Shown here piece by piece: positions 15,895 to 23,833 of a stretch of DNA of 64,000 nucleotides. A program made the position numbers and the translations under genes. Within the stretch, counting starts at the first letter, position 1, and each line of letters starts with the position of its first letter. Source of the DNA: Roseiarcus sp963822215. GTDB taxonomy: Bacteria; Pseudomonadota; Alphaproteobacteria; Rhizobiales; Beijerinckiaceae. Below the pieces are notes generated by a model. It ran no database searches. It saw only the letters and a program-made list of their open reading frames with translations, and had not been told where the DNA came from. The stretch spans positions 124,001 through 188,000 of the forward strand of contig CAWGGX010000009.1 in assembly GCA_963822215.1 (NCBI GenBank). The letters run 5' to 3'.

Positions 15895-16431
15895 TCACGC
15901 GTACAAATTGTGCACACTTGCTGCAATTACGATCGACGCGTTGCCGCCAACATCATAATCAAACGCGTTATCGGAATAGTTTTCCTTGGAATTTGTAACT
16001 GAGACTGTTACGACACCGTCGCCCGAAAGCAGCAACATGACGCCATTATTTTTCGCTTGCCATTGTAGCACAGCAAGTCCTTCGTCGGTAATGCTAACCC
16101 ACGGCTCGTGTTGAACCGGAATGCGTCCAACTAGATTTGTCGCTTCACGAATAGCAGCATGCGCCCGCTGAAGTTCTTTTGGCCCCAGCTCCGTTGCGAC
16201 TCGCGTCAAGGCATCACTTAAAGCCATTTTTACCTTCAAACGATCGTTGAGGTCTGCAAGGTGTATTATAACTTCATGACTTGGTGCGTAATGCGACAAA
16301 ACACCTCCAGATTCAATCGGAGTGACGTTACCCGCCAACATGACACAAAAATAGACCAGCGTGGACGCCTTCGCCGCAACCGGAATCAGAGTCGGGGCAG
16401 TCGTCTCAGATAAAAGCAAAGCAAAACTCAT
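15895..16431 (-). CDS. hypothetical protein of the low-GC accessory operon
   Basis: The product is 178 residues from ATG 16431 (AGGAAA upstream), and its ATG overlaps the stop of the restored upstream gene. The N-terminus (MSFALLLSETTAPTLIPVAAKASTLVYFCVMLAGN) may hold a short hydrophobic segment. The middle is helical and acidic/basic (KMALSDALTRVATELGPKELQRAHAAIREATN), and the end is beta-rich (VMLLLSGDGVVTVSVTNSKENYSDN). I do not recognise it. Translational coupling with the disrupted gene implies that the two products once acted together. Confidence 0.55.
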   Translation of the reverse strand: MSFALLLSETTAPTLIPVAAKASTLVYFCVMLAGNVTPIESGGVLSHYAPSHEVIIHLADLNDRLKVKMALSDALTRVATELGPKELQRAHAAIREATNLVGRIPVQHEPWVSITDEGLAVLQWQAKNNGVMLLLSGDGVVTVSVTNSKENYSDNAFDYDVGGNASIVIAASVHNLYA

Positions 16432-17044
16432 TGTTTTCCTTCCTCTACAAACTGATTAATCAAACTAGATACCTGCTTGAACGAATTCTCCATAGACGCT
16501 AAACTTGGTTTTAGCAGTCCCGGCAATGGCGTGAGCCACTGAAGTAAGGAAGCCGTTGGAATTATGACTTCCAGACACAATTCGCGATTCTCGAACGAAT
16601 TATTATCCCGTGCCTATCCGGTTAACGCCCACAGCCCCTAGATGTAGGATGCGTCCACGTGCAGAGCGATCTGGCCGCAATATGGCCAGACAAAGCCGAC
16701 AGGCCAACGCGCGCGATCAAGATAGGCAGCATATGCCGCGTCATACGGAAAAAGCTCATGAAACTCTGGGACTGACTGGGGAAACCCAGATCGTCGCTCT
16801 GGCGGATTTCCATGGCCGGTTTGATAACCATCACCAGCCCTGGTGGGTGTGGGCGTTAACCGGACAGGCACGTATTATCCTTCATTTCTACTGACGCTAC
16901 TCTGAAATATCCAATTCTTGATACCGCCGGACCTACCGATAAGTGGCTCACTCCGTCAACGAAAAGCCGGGGATAATCTCCTTTATCCAATAAGATCGAG
17001 TTCTGGTCGCGGGTCACAATCCGCCAATCATCGCGCTCAGTCAT
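16428..17044 (-). pseudogene. unknown gene disrupted by a MITE, restorable to about 113 codons
   Basis: The frame from ATG 17044 (AGGAG upstream; MTERDDWRIVTRDQNS) runs to VEMKDN and then enters the MITE. Taking out the MITE plus one 8-base target copy restores an uninterrupted frame: VEMKDN continues as NSFENRELCLEV... FKQVSSLINQFVEEGKQ. Its TGA (16428-16430) overlaps the ATG of the next gene. The clean restoration and the coupling show that this was a functional gene until recently. I do not recognise the product; it is a small protein with an N-terminal beta half and a helical C-terminal half. Confidence 0.75.
16609..16872. mobile_element. 264-bp MITE of the IS1595 family
   Basis: The ends are inverted repeats of about 25 bp with one mismatch (CGTGCCTRTCCGGTTAACG and onward). 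They are flanked by an exact 8-bp direct repeat TATTATCC (16601-16608 and 16873-16880). On the minus strand the inside still encodes the start of an IS1595/ISXO2-type transposase (SVPEFHELFPYDAAYAAYLD, RWPVGFVWPYCG, with the first zinc-ribbon Cys pair changed to WPYC). It is thus a deletion derivative moved in trans. It does not share ends with the IS1595 copy at 48.7 kb. Confidence 0.85.
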
Positions 17045-17114
17045 TTCTAAAAGCTCCTAATTGCTCAAACATACCTTGTCGGCAAGCGTATTCCAAATCA
17101 GCCGATGGTCCAAC

Positions 17115-17363
17115 TCACAAGGCGCGGGCATCGTCAGCGAGCGTCATGAGGCCCGCCGCCTCGAATCGCCCAGTGTTGAGCATCCCCGACTTCGGCTGGT
17201 CCAGGCCCAAGAGGCCGCTGATCGCCCGCACCAGCGCGTCGGCGCGATCCGAAGAGGGGCCGGAGCGGCGGTCGAAGTCGGGGGTCAGCGCGCAGATCCG
17301 GTCCTCGAGCTTTGGGACCGTCCCGGCGTGGAGCACGAGGCCGCGCTCATATGCCGCAGCGAT
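17115..17363 (-). pseudogene. duplicated C-terminus of the terminase large subunit
   Basis: Bases of about 17203-17365 repeat 17468-17630 at high identity and encode IAAAYERGLVLHAGTVPKLED and DRADALVRAISGLLGLDQP in a different frame from the intact gene. The copy then diverges and stops at 17115 (TLADDARAL). It has no start codon of its own. It parallels the displaced portal fragments further downstream. Confidence 0.8.
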
Positions 17364-17380
17364 CCTACTCGCAACCCTGC

Positions 17381-18784
17381 TCAAAGCCGCCACGGCGTCG
17401 CGCTGGGCGCGCTCGACTGCTTCGCTAGCCCCGCCCAATAGTCGATGATCCCCGAGTTCGGCCGGTCGAGGCCCAAGAGGTCGGCGATCGCCCATACCAG
17501 CGCGTCGGCGCGGTCGGGGGAGGGGCCGGAGCGACGGTCGAAGTCGGGGGTCAGCGCGCAAAGCTGATCCTCGAGCTTCGGGAACGTCCCGGCGTGGAGC
17601 ACCAGGCCCCGCTCGTAGGCCGCGGCGATTGGCTCGGCGCGCAGGAACTTGCCGCACGTCGCGGTCACCGTGCGCACCGGCAAGTGCGGCTCGGCCTGGC
17701 GCAAGACTTCCGTCACCATCTCGCCGCCGTTGTTGATCTCAGCGACCACCCGGTTCGCGCCGAATCCGCGATAGGCGGCGCCGGCGCGGGCCGCCCAGCC
17801 GGCCGGGCTGTCGCCCTGGCTCGTCAGGTCGGCGAGCACGTAGAGCTTGCCGTCGGCCGTCTTGCCAGCCACCACGAGGCCGCATTCATCCGCCTTCGAG
17901 CCCGAGCGGGCCGGCGGGTCGATCGCGACCACGACCTCCGAAAACTCCCGCGGCGCCGCTTCCGGCGCGATGCGCTGGCGTTCGATCAGCGCGCGCGTCC
18001 AGAGGGCCCCGGGCGTGTCCTCGACGATCTCGGCGAACAGTTCCTGCCGCCCGATGACGCGCCCCTCGTAGCGCCTTGCAATTCGCTTGAGGAACGCCCG
18101 CGCCAGATGGCCGCGGTTGTCGAAGGTCGAGCCGCGGGTGACGATCGTGTCCTTGTCGGCCGCGAGCGATTTGACGATCCGGGTCGGGCGCGGCGTGGTC
18201 GTCACGATCATCTGCGGCTTTGCGCCGAGCCGGAGGCCGAGCATCGCCTGGTCGAAGGCGTCGGGCCTGCGCCAGGCGGCGAGTTCGTCACACCACAGCT
18301 TCATGTGCTGCTTGCCGCGCAGCCGGTCCGGCTCCTCGGCCGAGAAGAGCTGGCTCACCGCGCCGTTCGGCCATTCGAGCTTTCCGGCCGAGGCGAGGTA
18401 GCGCGGCCGCTCGTCGGCGCGACAACAATTGAGGATGCCCAATTCGCCGAGCACCATGACGTCGCGAACGTCGTCGGCGGTCGGGCCGATCAAATTGACA
18501 AAGGGGAATTTCCAGGACCATCGGCGCACCGCCTCGGCGCCGGCGCGGGTCTTGCCCGCGCCGCGGCCAGCCAGGATCAGCCACACGATCCAGTCGCCGG
18601 GCGGGGGCTCCTGGTCGGGACGAGCCCAAAGGTTCCAGTCGCAGAGAATGCGCTCGCAGTCCCTGTCGGTCATCGTCGAGAGGATGCGCGCCCGATCCTC
18701 GGGCGCGCGCCTAAGGAGATCGCCGATCCGCCGGATCGGCGGGCGCGCCGCGCCGTCCGTGGCAAAGCCCGCCGGGTCGGTCAT
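17381..18784 (-). CDS. terL: phage terminase large subunit
   Basis: ATG 18784 (MTDPAGFATDG) overlaps the stop of the TerS-like gene (ATGA), so the longer open frame is ignored. The 467-residue product has Walker A LAGRGAGKTRAGAE (about residue 72), Walker B KLWCDELAAW with the DE pair, and a coupling motif TTTPRPTR. The C-terminal RNase H-like nuclease shows VVAIDPPARSG, AEINNGG and DRADALVWAIADLL with Asp residues in the expected places. The style is close to the GTA/Terminase_6 group. It cuts and pumps DNA into proheads. The final ten or so residues (SSAPSATPWRL) read into the duplicated region and may be altered. Confidence 0.9.
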   Translation of the reverse strand: MTDPAGFATDGAARPPIRRIGDLLRRAPEDRARILSTMTDRDCERILCDWNLWARPDQEPPPGDWIVWLILAGRGAGKTRAGAEAVRRWSWKFPFVNLIGPTADDVRDVMVLGELGILNCCRADERPRYLASAGKLEWPNGAVSQLFSAEEPDRLRGKQHMKLWCDELAAWRRPDAFDQAMLGLRLGAKPQMIVTTTPRPTRIVKSLAADKDTIVTRGSTFDNRGHLARAFLKRIARRYEGRVIGRQELFAEIVEDTPGALWTRALIERQRIAPEAAPREFSEVVVAIDPPARSGSKADECGLVVAGKTADGKLYVLADLTSQGDSPAGWAARAGAAYRGFGANRVVAEINNGGEMVTEVLRQAEPHLPVRTVTATCGKFLRAEPIAAAYERGLVLHAGTFPKLEDQLCALTPDFDRRSGPSPDRADALVWAIADLLGLDRPNSGIIDYWAGLAKQSSAPSATPWRL

Positions 18785-19221
18785 GCGTCGGGACGTGGAC
18801 GGGGCTCGGATTCGTCCTCGGCGAGGTTCGCCGCCGCCGCGTTGAGCTTGGCGAGGAGCCTGGCGCGATGTTCCTCGCCGTAGAACTCGGGCGCCGGGTT
18901 GGCGCGGCGGAAACCGTGATAGCGGTCGAGCCGGTCCAGAATCCTCAGCACGCGATCGATGGCGGCGAGCTCGCCGGCGTCGACGCGATTCATGAGCGCC
19001 AGGCAAAAATTCTCGAGCCGCGCGATCTGGATCTTGGCGAAATCGGCGGCCGGGGCGACCCAGCGTCGGCCGAGCTCTTCGCTGAGCGCCCGTTCGACGG
19101 TCTGCGTCGGACGGTTCTCCTCCGCGCCGATGGCGTCGGGGCTGACGCCCCCAATGAGCGCTGCAAGCATGCGCCGGACACGGTGGGGCGGGACCTGGGG
19201 GCCCTTGTCGAATTCAGTCAT
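18781..19221 (-). CDS. terminase small-subunit-like protein
   Basis: ATG 19221 (MTEFDKGPQVPPHR) is preferred over an upstream TTG, although no strong Shine-Dalgarno is visible. The 146-residue product has an HTH-like N-terminus (RMLAALIGGVSPDAIGAEENRPTQTVERAL) and a helical section QIARLENF... DRVLRILDRLDRYHGFR. It ends in an acidic/basic tail. It precedes and overlaps TerL. A paralogue with the same QIARL and DRVLxI--xDRYHG pattern lies at 33340-33879. It probably recognises phage DNA for packaging. Confidence 0.7.
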   Translation of the reverse strand: MTEFDKGPQVPPHRVRRMLAALIGGVSPDAIGAEENRPTQTVERALSEELGRRWVAPAADFAKIQIARLENFCLALMNRVDAGELAAIDRVLRILDRLDRYHGFRRANPAPEFYGEEHRARLLAKLNAAAANLAEDESEPRPRPDA

Positions 19222-19360
19222 AAGGGAGGCCTTCCGGAAGAGGGACGGGGGGACGCGCGAAAGGGCTCCAGCCCGCAAGGCGCGGGGGAGCTTCCGGGAA
19301 CATCGGCTCGGTGGGGAGATGTCGAGCAGGCCTTAAAGGCCCATTCCTCGACATTGGCCA

Positions 19361-19389
19361 ACTATGCCCCAACCGGCGGAAAAGCGCAA
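19361..19389 (-). promoter_or_regulatory. promoter of the terminase genes
   Basis: The minus strand reads TTGCGC (384-389), 17 bases, then CATAGT (361-366), with the core CGCCGGTTGGGGCATAGT close to that of the capsid promoter at 9203-9231. No LexA box accompanies this copy. Confidence 0.5.
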
Positions 19390-19471
19390 GGATTTGTTTC
19401 TGAAAAAGGAAAGTCTGCCAGGAAAATCTATGATTATCAAAGATTTATCGGCTCAAATCGGCAGGCGGAAC

Positions 19472-19650
19472 TCCTTCTCCGGCTTTGCCGGGGAAGGTGG
19501 CGGCGAAGCCGCCGGATGGGGTGTGGCCCGCTAGTCGGTCGGAGTCGGGTTGCACGGACGTCATCGGGAACTTGCGTCTATCCCGTCCTGCTTTCCACAC
19601 CCCATCCGGTCCTACGGACCACCTTCCCCAGCAAGCCGGGGAAGGGATAT
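19472..19650. repeat. large imperfect palindromic repeat downstream of dapD
   Basis: CCTTCTCCGGCTTTGCCGGGG...GGATGGGGTGTGG on the left is mirrored by CCACACCCCATCCGG...CCCCAGCAAGCCGGGGAAGG on the right. The element lies in the 499-base gap between the prophage promoter and the 3' end of dapD and may act as a terminator for dapD. No gene is seen in the gap. Confidence 0.6.
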
Positions 19651-19720
19651 GCCGACCGGCTGCGGCTCAATGACTTGTGTGCGTGCCGTAGCCCCACAAC
19701 AGCGGAAGGGACGCGCCCGC

Positions 19721-20578
19721 TTACTCCCTGAGCAGGTCGTTGATCCCGGTCTTGGCCCGCGTCTGCGCGTCGACCGTCTTGACGATCACGGCGCAGTAGA
19801 GCGAGGGGCCAGGAGAGCCGCCGGGCAGGGGCTTGCCGGGAAGGGAGCCGGAGACGACCACCGAATAGGGCGGCACGTAGCCGACGTGGACCTTCCCGGT
19901 CGCGCGGTCGACGATCTTGGTCGAGGCGCCGATGAACACGCCCATCGACACCACGGATCCCTCGCCGACGATCACGCCTTCGACGATTTCCGAGCGCGCG
20001 CCGATGAAGCAATCGTCCTCGATGATGGTCGGGTTCGCCTGCAACGGCTCGAGCACGCCGCCGATGCCCACGCCTCCCGAGAGATGCACGCTCTTGCCGA
20101 TCTGGGCGCAGGAGCCGACCGTGACCCAGGTGTCGACCATGGTTTTGGAGTCGACATAGGCGCCGATGTTGACGAAGCTCGGCATCAGCACGACGTCGCG
20201 GGCGACGAAGGCCGAGCGGCGCACGATCGCGCCTGGGACGGCGCGAAAACCGGCCTCGCGAAACCGGTTCTCGCCCCAGCCGGAGAATTTGGAGGGGATC
20301 TTGTCCCACCAGGTCGCATGACCCGGGCCGCCGTCGATGATCTGGTTGTCGTTGAGGCGGAACGACAGGAGCGCCGCCTTCTTCAGCCACTGGTTGACCT
20401 TCCAGGAATTCGGGCCGGTCGCGCCAGGGATCTTTTCGGCTACCCGCGCCTTGCCGGCGTCAAGCGCCTCGAGCGCCGTCTCCACCGCGTCGCGCACGTC
20501 GCCAGTCGTCTGCGGATTGATAGCCGCGCGATTTTCCCAAGCCTGTTCGATCAGCGTCTGGAGGCGGACGTCGGTCAT
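19721..20578 (-). CDS. dapD: 2,3,4,5-tetrahydropyridine-2,6-dicarboxylate N-succinyltransferase
   Basis: ATG 20578 (MTDVRLQTLIEQAWENRA) gives 285 residues, the normal DapD length. It transfers succinyl from succinyl-CoA in the lysine/diaminopimelate pathway. A helical N-terminal domain is followed by left-handed beta-helix hexapeptides (GAIVRRSAFVARDVVLMPSFVNIGAYV, CFIGARSEIVEGVIVGEGSVVSMGVF) and the typical GYVPPYSVVVSGSLPGK and CAVIVKTVDAQTRAKTGIN segments. It stands alone next to the prophage; no other dap gene is in the window. Confidence 0.95.
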   Translation of the reverse strand: MTDVRLQTLIEQAWENRAAINPQTTGDVRDAVETALEALDAGKARVAEKIPGATGPNSWKVNQWLKKAALLSFRLNDNQIIDGGPGHATWWDKIPSKFSGWGENRFREAGFRAVPGAIVRRSAFVARDVVLMPSFVNIGAYVDSKTMVDTWVTVGSCAQIGKSVHLSGGVGIGGVLEPLQANPTIIEDDCFIGARSEIVEGVIVGEGSVVSMGVFIGASTKIVDRATGKVHVGYVPPYSVVVSGSLPGKPLPGGSPGPSLYCAVIVKTVDAQTRAKTGINDLLRE

Positions 20579-20707
20579 GGAGCTCCCCGAGCTGTTGCGG
20601 GCGAGGGTTTGTCCCGCCGAGGGGCGGGTTGTCAATGGCCGACTCCGCCGGGAGAGGCCGGGCGGTGTGGGTCCAAGCGTTGTCCGCGCCCGACGGCGCG
20701 TGTCCTG

Positions 20708-21091
20708 TCATACGGCCCATAATATGGCGACGTCGTCTCTCGTGCGCAGCTTCGCCTCGGCCGTCACCAACGTCAGCGAACGGTTCGAACATTGCGCGGC
20801 CAGCATGCGGTCGAACGGATCGCGATGGCTCCAGTCGAGCGCTCCAGCCTTCTCCGCGTCGGCCGCGTCGATGTCGAGTTCGATGAACCCCGCGTCCGCG
20901 GCTGCGGTCCGCGGCGCGCCGTCGTAGATGAGCTTTCCATCGCGCCGCTTGATGGCGATTTCCCAGAATGAGACGGCGCTGACATACACGGCTTGGTCGG
21001 TCCGCGAGATTGCGGAGCGGGTTCGTTCCGAGAGACGCGGCGAACCGAGGTCGAACCAAAGGAAAACTTGCGTGTCGAGCAGGAAGCTCAA
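20708..21091 (-). CDS. PIN-domain toxin (VapC-like)
   Basis: The product is 127 residues with the PIN acidic residues visible: LLDTQVFLW (first Asp), SFWEIAIK (Glu), and HRDPFDRMLAAQ (late Asp pair). PIN toxins are RNases that cleave tRNA or rRNA. The start ATG 21091 overlaps the antitoxin stop by four bases. The 'SFWEIAIKRRDGKL' form is typical of the Phd-paired VapC subgroup. Confidence 0.9.
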   Translation of the reverse strand: MSFLLDTQVFLWFDLGSPRLSERTRSAISRTDQAVYVSAVSFWEIAIKRRDGKLIYDGAPRTAAADAGFIELDIDAADAEKAGALDWSHRDPFDRMLAAQCSNRSLTLVTAEAKLRTRDDVAILWAV

Positions 21092-21327
21092 TCCGAACCC
21101 TCGAAATCGCGGATGATGCGTTCGTCCGTGTCATCGAAGTCGTCGGCTATGTAGTGGATTTTCATAGCCCCTGACGGCTTGCGCTCCCGCGGAGGTTTCG
21201 GAATCGGCGCAAGGCGCGCCTTCGCCACCCCGTTCTTGGCGATGATGATCTCCTCGCCCTGTTCGGCGGCGTCGACAAGGGCGGAGAGATGCGTCTTTGC
21301 TTCGTAAAGATTGACCGTTCGAGTCAT
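21088..21327 (-). CDS. Phd/YefM-family antitoxin
   Basis: This 79-residue protein begins MTRTVNLYEAKTHLSALVDAAEQGEEIIIAKNG, the standard Phd/YefM DNA-binding fold. It ends in a flexible acidic tail (DDFDDTDERIIRDFEGSD) that would block the PIN active site. Antitoxin-first order and the four-base overlap fit an autoregulated pair. The upstream TTGACGC...GGTCAAGTTGGTCAA region has direct GGTCAA repeats that may be the operator. Confidence 0.9.
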   Translation of the reverse strand: MTRTVNLYEAKTHLSALVDAAEQGEEIIIAKNGVAKARLAPIPKPPRERKPSGAMKIHYIADDFDDTDERIIRDFEGSD

Positions 21328-21386
21328 GCCCTGACGTATGAGGCCTTGACGCGTTGGTCAAGTTGGTCAATCGCTAGCCCGAATTC

Positions 21387-21917
21387 TCAGTGACCTGCGA
21401 ACGCGATCAGCGCGCGCACCGGCACGTTCAGCTCGGCGAGCTTTTTCGCGCCGCCGAGGTCGGGCAGGTCGATGACGAAGCAGGCCGCGACCACATCAGC
21501 GCCGAGCTTGCGCAGGAGCTGGACCGCGCCGATCGCCGTGCCGCCGGTGGCGATCAGGTCGTCGACCAGAACGACCCGCTCGCCAGGCTTCACCGCGTCC
21601 TGGTGCATTTCCATCTCGTCGACGCCGTACTCCAGCGAGTAGGCGATCGACACGGTGAGATGCGGCAGCTTGCCCTTCTTGCGCACCGGGACAAACCCCG
21701 CCGAAAGCTGATGGGCGACCGCGCCGCCAAGGATGAATCCGCGCGCCTCGATCCCTGCCACCTTCTCGATCTTCTCCCCCGCCCAGGGCTGGACGAGCTC
21801 GTCCACGGCCCGGCGAAACGCCCTGGCGTCGCCAAGCAGGGTGGTGATGTCGCGGAACAGGATCCCCGGCTTCGGGTAGTCGGGAATGGTGCGGATGGAG
21901 TTGGCGAGATCGTTCAT
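21387..21917 (-). CDS. apt: adenine phosphoribosyltransferase
   Basis: The 176-residue product is full length. It converts adenine and PRPP to AMP for purine salvage. Visible motifs are DYPKPGILFRDITTLL at the start, EARGFILGGAVA in the base-binding region, and the PRPP loop VVLVDDLIATGGT. The start ATG 21917 follows an in-frame-free stretch. It is a single gene between the TA pair and the homospermidine synthase, all on the same strand. Confidence 0.95.
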   Translation of the reverse strand: MNDLANSIRTIPDYPKPGILFRDITTLLGDARAFRRAVDELVQPWAGEKIEKVAGIEARGFILGGAVAHQLSAGFVPVRKKGKLPHLTVSIAYSLEYGVDEMEMHQDAVKPGERVVLVDDLIATGGTAIGAVQLLRKLGADVVAACFVIDLPDLGGAKKLAELNVPVRALIAFAGH

Positions 21918-22102
21918 GGCGAGACTGTGTCTAAACCAATTGCGCCGGTTGCGCGACCCTCCACCTAGAGCAATATAAACAACAATATATTAATGTACTA
22001 ATATCTCACCCATTCTCCGGGCATCCAGCCCACCGGTCGCTAAGACGGCCCGCAACCCTTTGATCGGACGGGGCGCCGTCGCTAAGCGGCGCTAAACCGC
22101 CC

Positions 22103-23536
22103 TTATCGCACGAACACGTTCCTGAACTGCCAGGGGTCGCTCTCGTCGATGTCCTCGGGGAAGAGGCCAGGGCGGTTCTCGAGCGGCGTCCAGTCGGTGT
22201 AGACGCCGACCATGGGCCCGAGATAGGGAAGCTGGACCTCGAGGCAGCGGCGGAAGTCGACCTCGTCGGCCTCGACAATGCCCGCATGTCGGTTCTCCAG
22301 CGCCCAGACCATGCCGGCGAGCACGGCGCTCGTCACCTGCATGCCAGTCGCATTCTGGTAGGGCGCGAGGTCCCGGGTCTCCTCGACCGAAAGCTGCGAG
22401 CCGAACCAGTAGGCGTTGCGTTCGTGGCCGTAGAGGAGCACGCCGAGCTCGTCGATCCCGTCGGCGATCTCCGCTTCGGTGAGGATGTGCTGCGCGCTCT
22501 GGATCTGGCCCGCGCGGCCGAACAGCTCGTGCAGCGACAGCACCGCATCGTCACAGGGGTGATAGGCGTAGTGGCAGGTCGGGCGGTAGACCGCCTCGCC
22601 CTTCTCGTTGCGCACCGTGTAATAGTCGGCGATCGAGATCGCCTCGTTGTGGGTGACGAGGAAGCCGAACTGACCGCGCGCGGTCGGCGTCCAGGAGCGG
22701 ACACGGGTGTTGGCGCCGGGCTGGTTGATGTAGATCGCCGCGCCGCAGCCGGACGTGTGGAAGCCCGCGTTCGCCGGCGCCCATTGCTCGTGCGTGCCCC
22801 AGCCGAGCTCGGCCGGCTGCATGCCTTCCGAGAGGAACCCCTCGACCGACCAGGTGTTGACGAACACGTTGCGCGGCTTCGGGTTCTTGGCCCGCTGGGT
22901 GTCGCGCTCGGCGATGTGCACGCCCTTGACCCCGAGGCCTTGAGCGAGCTTCGCCCAGTCCTCGCGCGTTTGCGGCTCATGCGCCGTCTTGCCCATGTCG
23001 GCGGCGAGATTGAGCAGCGCCTGCTTGACAAACCATGACACCATGCCCGGATTGGCGCCGCAGCAGGAGACGGCCGTCGGACCGCCGGGATTCTTGCGCC
23101 GTTCCTCGAGCACGGTCTCGCGCAGGGCATAGTTGGTGCGCGCCTCGTTACCGAGATTCTTGGAATAGTAAAAGCCCGGCCACGGCTCGACGACGGTGTC
23201 GACGTAGAGCGCGCCGACCTCGCGGGCGTAGCGCATGATGTCGAGCGAGGAGGTATCGACCGACAGGTTGACGCAAAAGCCTTGGCCCTTGCCGGCCCTC
23301 AGATACTTGTGGAGGACGTCGCGATAATTCTCCTTGTTGAGGCCGACGTGGACGAATTTGACGCCGCGCTCGTCGAGCAGCTTCCGGTCGGCGTCGTTCG
23401 GGTCGATGACGTAGAAGTGGTCCTTGTCGAACTCGAAATGGCGCTCGATCAGGGGGAGGGTTCCCTTGCCGATCGATCCGAACCCAATCATGACGATCGG
23501 GCCTTCGATACGACCGTAGATAGGCCAATGCGACAT
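22103..23536 (-). CDS. hss: homospermidine synthase
   Basis: ATG 23536 (MSHWPIYGRIEGPIVMIGFGSIGKG) has GGAG ten bases upstream, so the 26-codon extension is not used. The 477-residue product is the normal bacterial Hss length. The N-terminal Rossmann motif GFGSIGKG binds NAD, and SCCGANPGMVSWFVKQAL, GWGTHEQWAP and SGCGAAIYINQPG are conserved core stretches. The enzyme makes sym-homospermidine from putrescine (or spermidine plus putrescine), the main polyamine of many Hyphomicrobiales. It stands as a single gene. Confidence 0.95.
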   Translation of the reverse strand: MSHWPIYGRIEGPIVMIGFGSIGKGTLPLIERHFEFDKDHFYVIDPNDADRKLLDERGVKFVHVGLNKENYRDVLHKYLRAGKGQGFCVNLSVDTSSLDIMRYAREVGALYVDTVVEPWPGFYYSKNLGNEARTNYALRETVLEERRKNPGGPTAVSCCGANPGMVSWFVKQALLNLAADMGKTAHEPQTREDWAKLAQGLGVKGVHIAERDTQRAKNPKPRNVFVNTWSVEGFLSEGMQPAELGWGTHEQWAPANAGFHTSGCGAAIYINQPGANTRVRSWTPTARGQFGFLVTHNEAISIADYYTVRNEKGEAVYRPTCHYAYHPCDDAVLSLHELFGRAGQIQSAQHILTEAEIADGIDELGVLLYGHERNAYWFGSQLSVEETRDLAPYQNATGMQVTSAVLAGMVWALENRHAGIVEADEVDFRRCLEVQLPYLGPMVGVYTDWTPLENRPGLFPEDIDESDPWQFRNVFVR

Positions 23537-23802
23537 GGCGTCGTTTCTCCTCATCGACGCCATGAGGCTGTCGGAAGCTAGGCGCCCCTGCGCGTCTCGG
23601 CGGGTTAAAGCCATGGCTTTCGCGCCCCGTCAATAGCCGGCGCCCCGATCAAGCCGTTGCAATTCCGTCATAAACGCCGGGCCCCAAGCGCCGGCGGAGC
23701 CCCCCTTCGCGCCACGGTCTTCGCAGGCAGCGCGTCGCCGTGCTAGACGGATCGCTGCGCCTTCACCCGGTCGTCGCTCTGTCAAAAAGGCTGGGCGGAC
23801 CT

Positions 23803-23827
23803 GTAACGCAAGCCGCTTTGGAGCGAA
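23803..23827 (+). promoter_or_regulatory. possible SigF-type ECF autoregulatory promoter
   Basis: GTAACG, 15 bases, then CGAA resembles the GTAACC-N16-CGAA sites used by Caulobacter SigF. It would lie immediately upstream of the sigma gene. A transcript from it would leave almost no leader before ATG 23834, so either translation is leaderless or a later start is used. Confidence 0.35.
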
Positions 23828-23833
23828 ACTCAT

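Noticed and set aside
16610..16894. Plus-strand frame of 94 codons
   Set aside because: It covers the MITE only; coding remnants of the transposase are on the minus strand.
1..19400. Gene transfer agent cluster
   Set aside because: TerL is of a GTA-like group, but toxin cassettes, cargo genes, an SOS box and gene content unlike the compact RcGTA cluster fit a prophage better. Not fully excluded, since integrase and lysis genes are outside the window.
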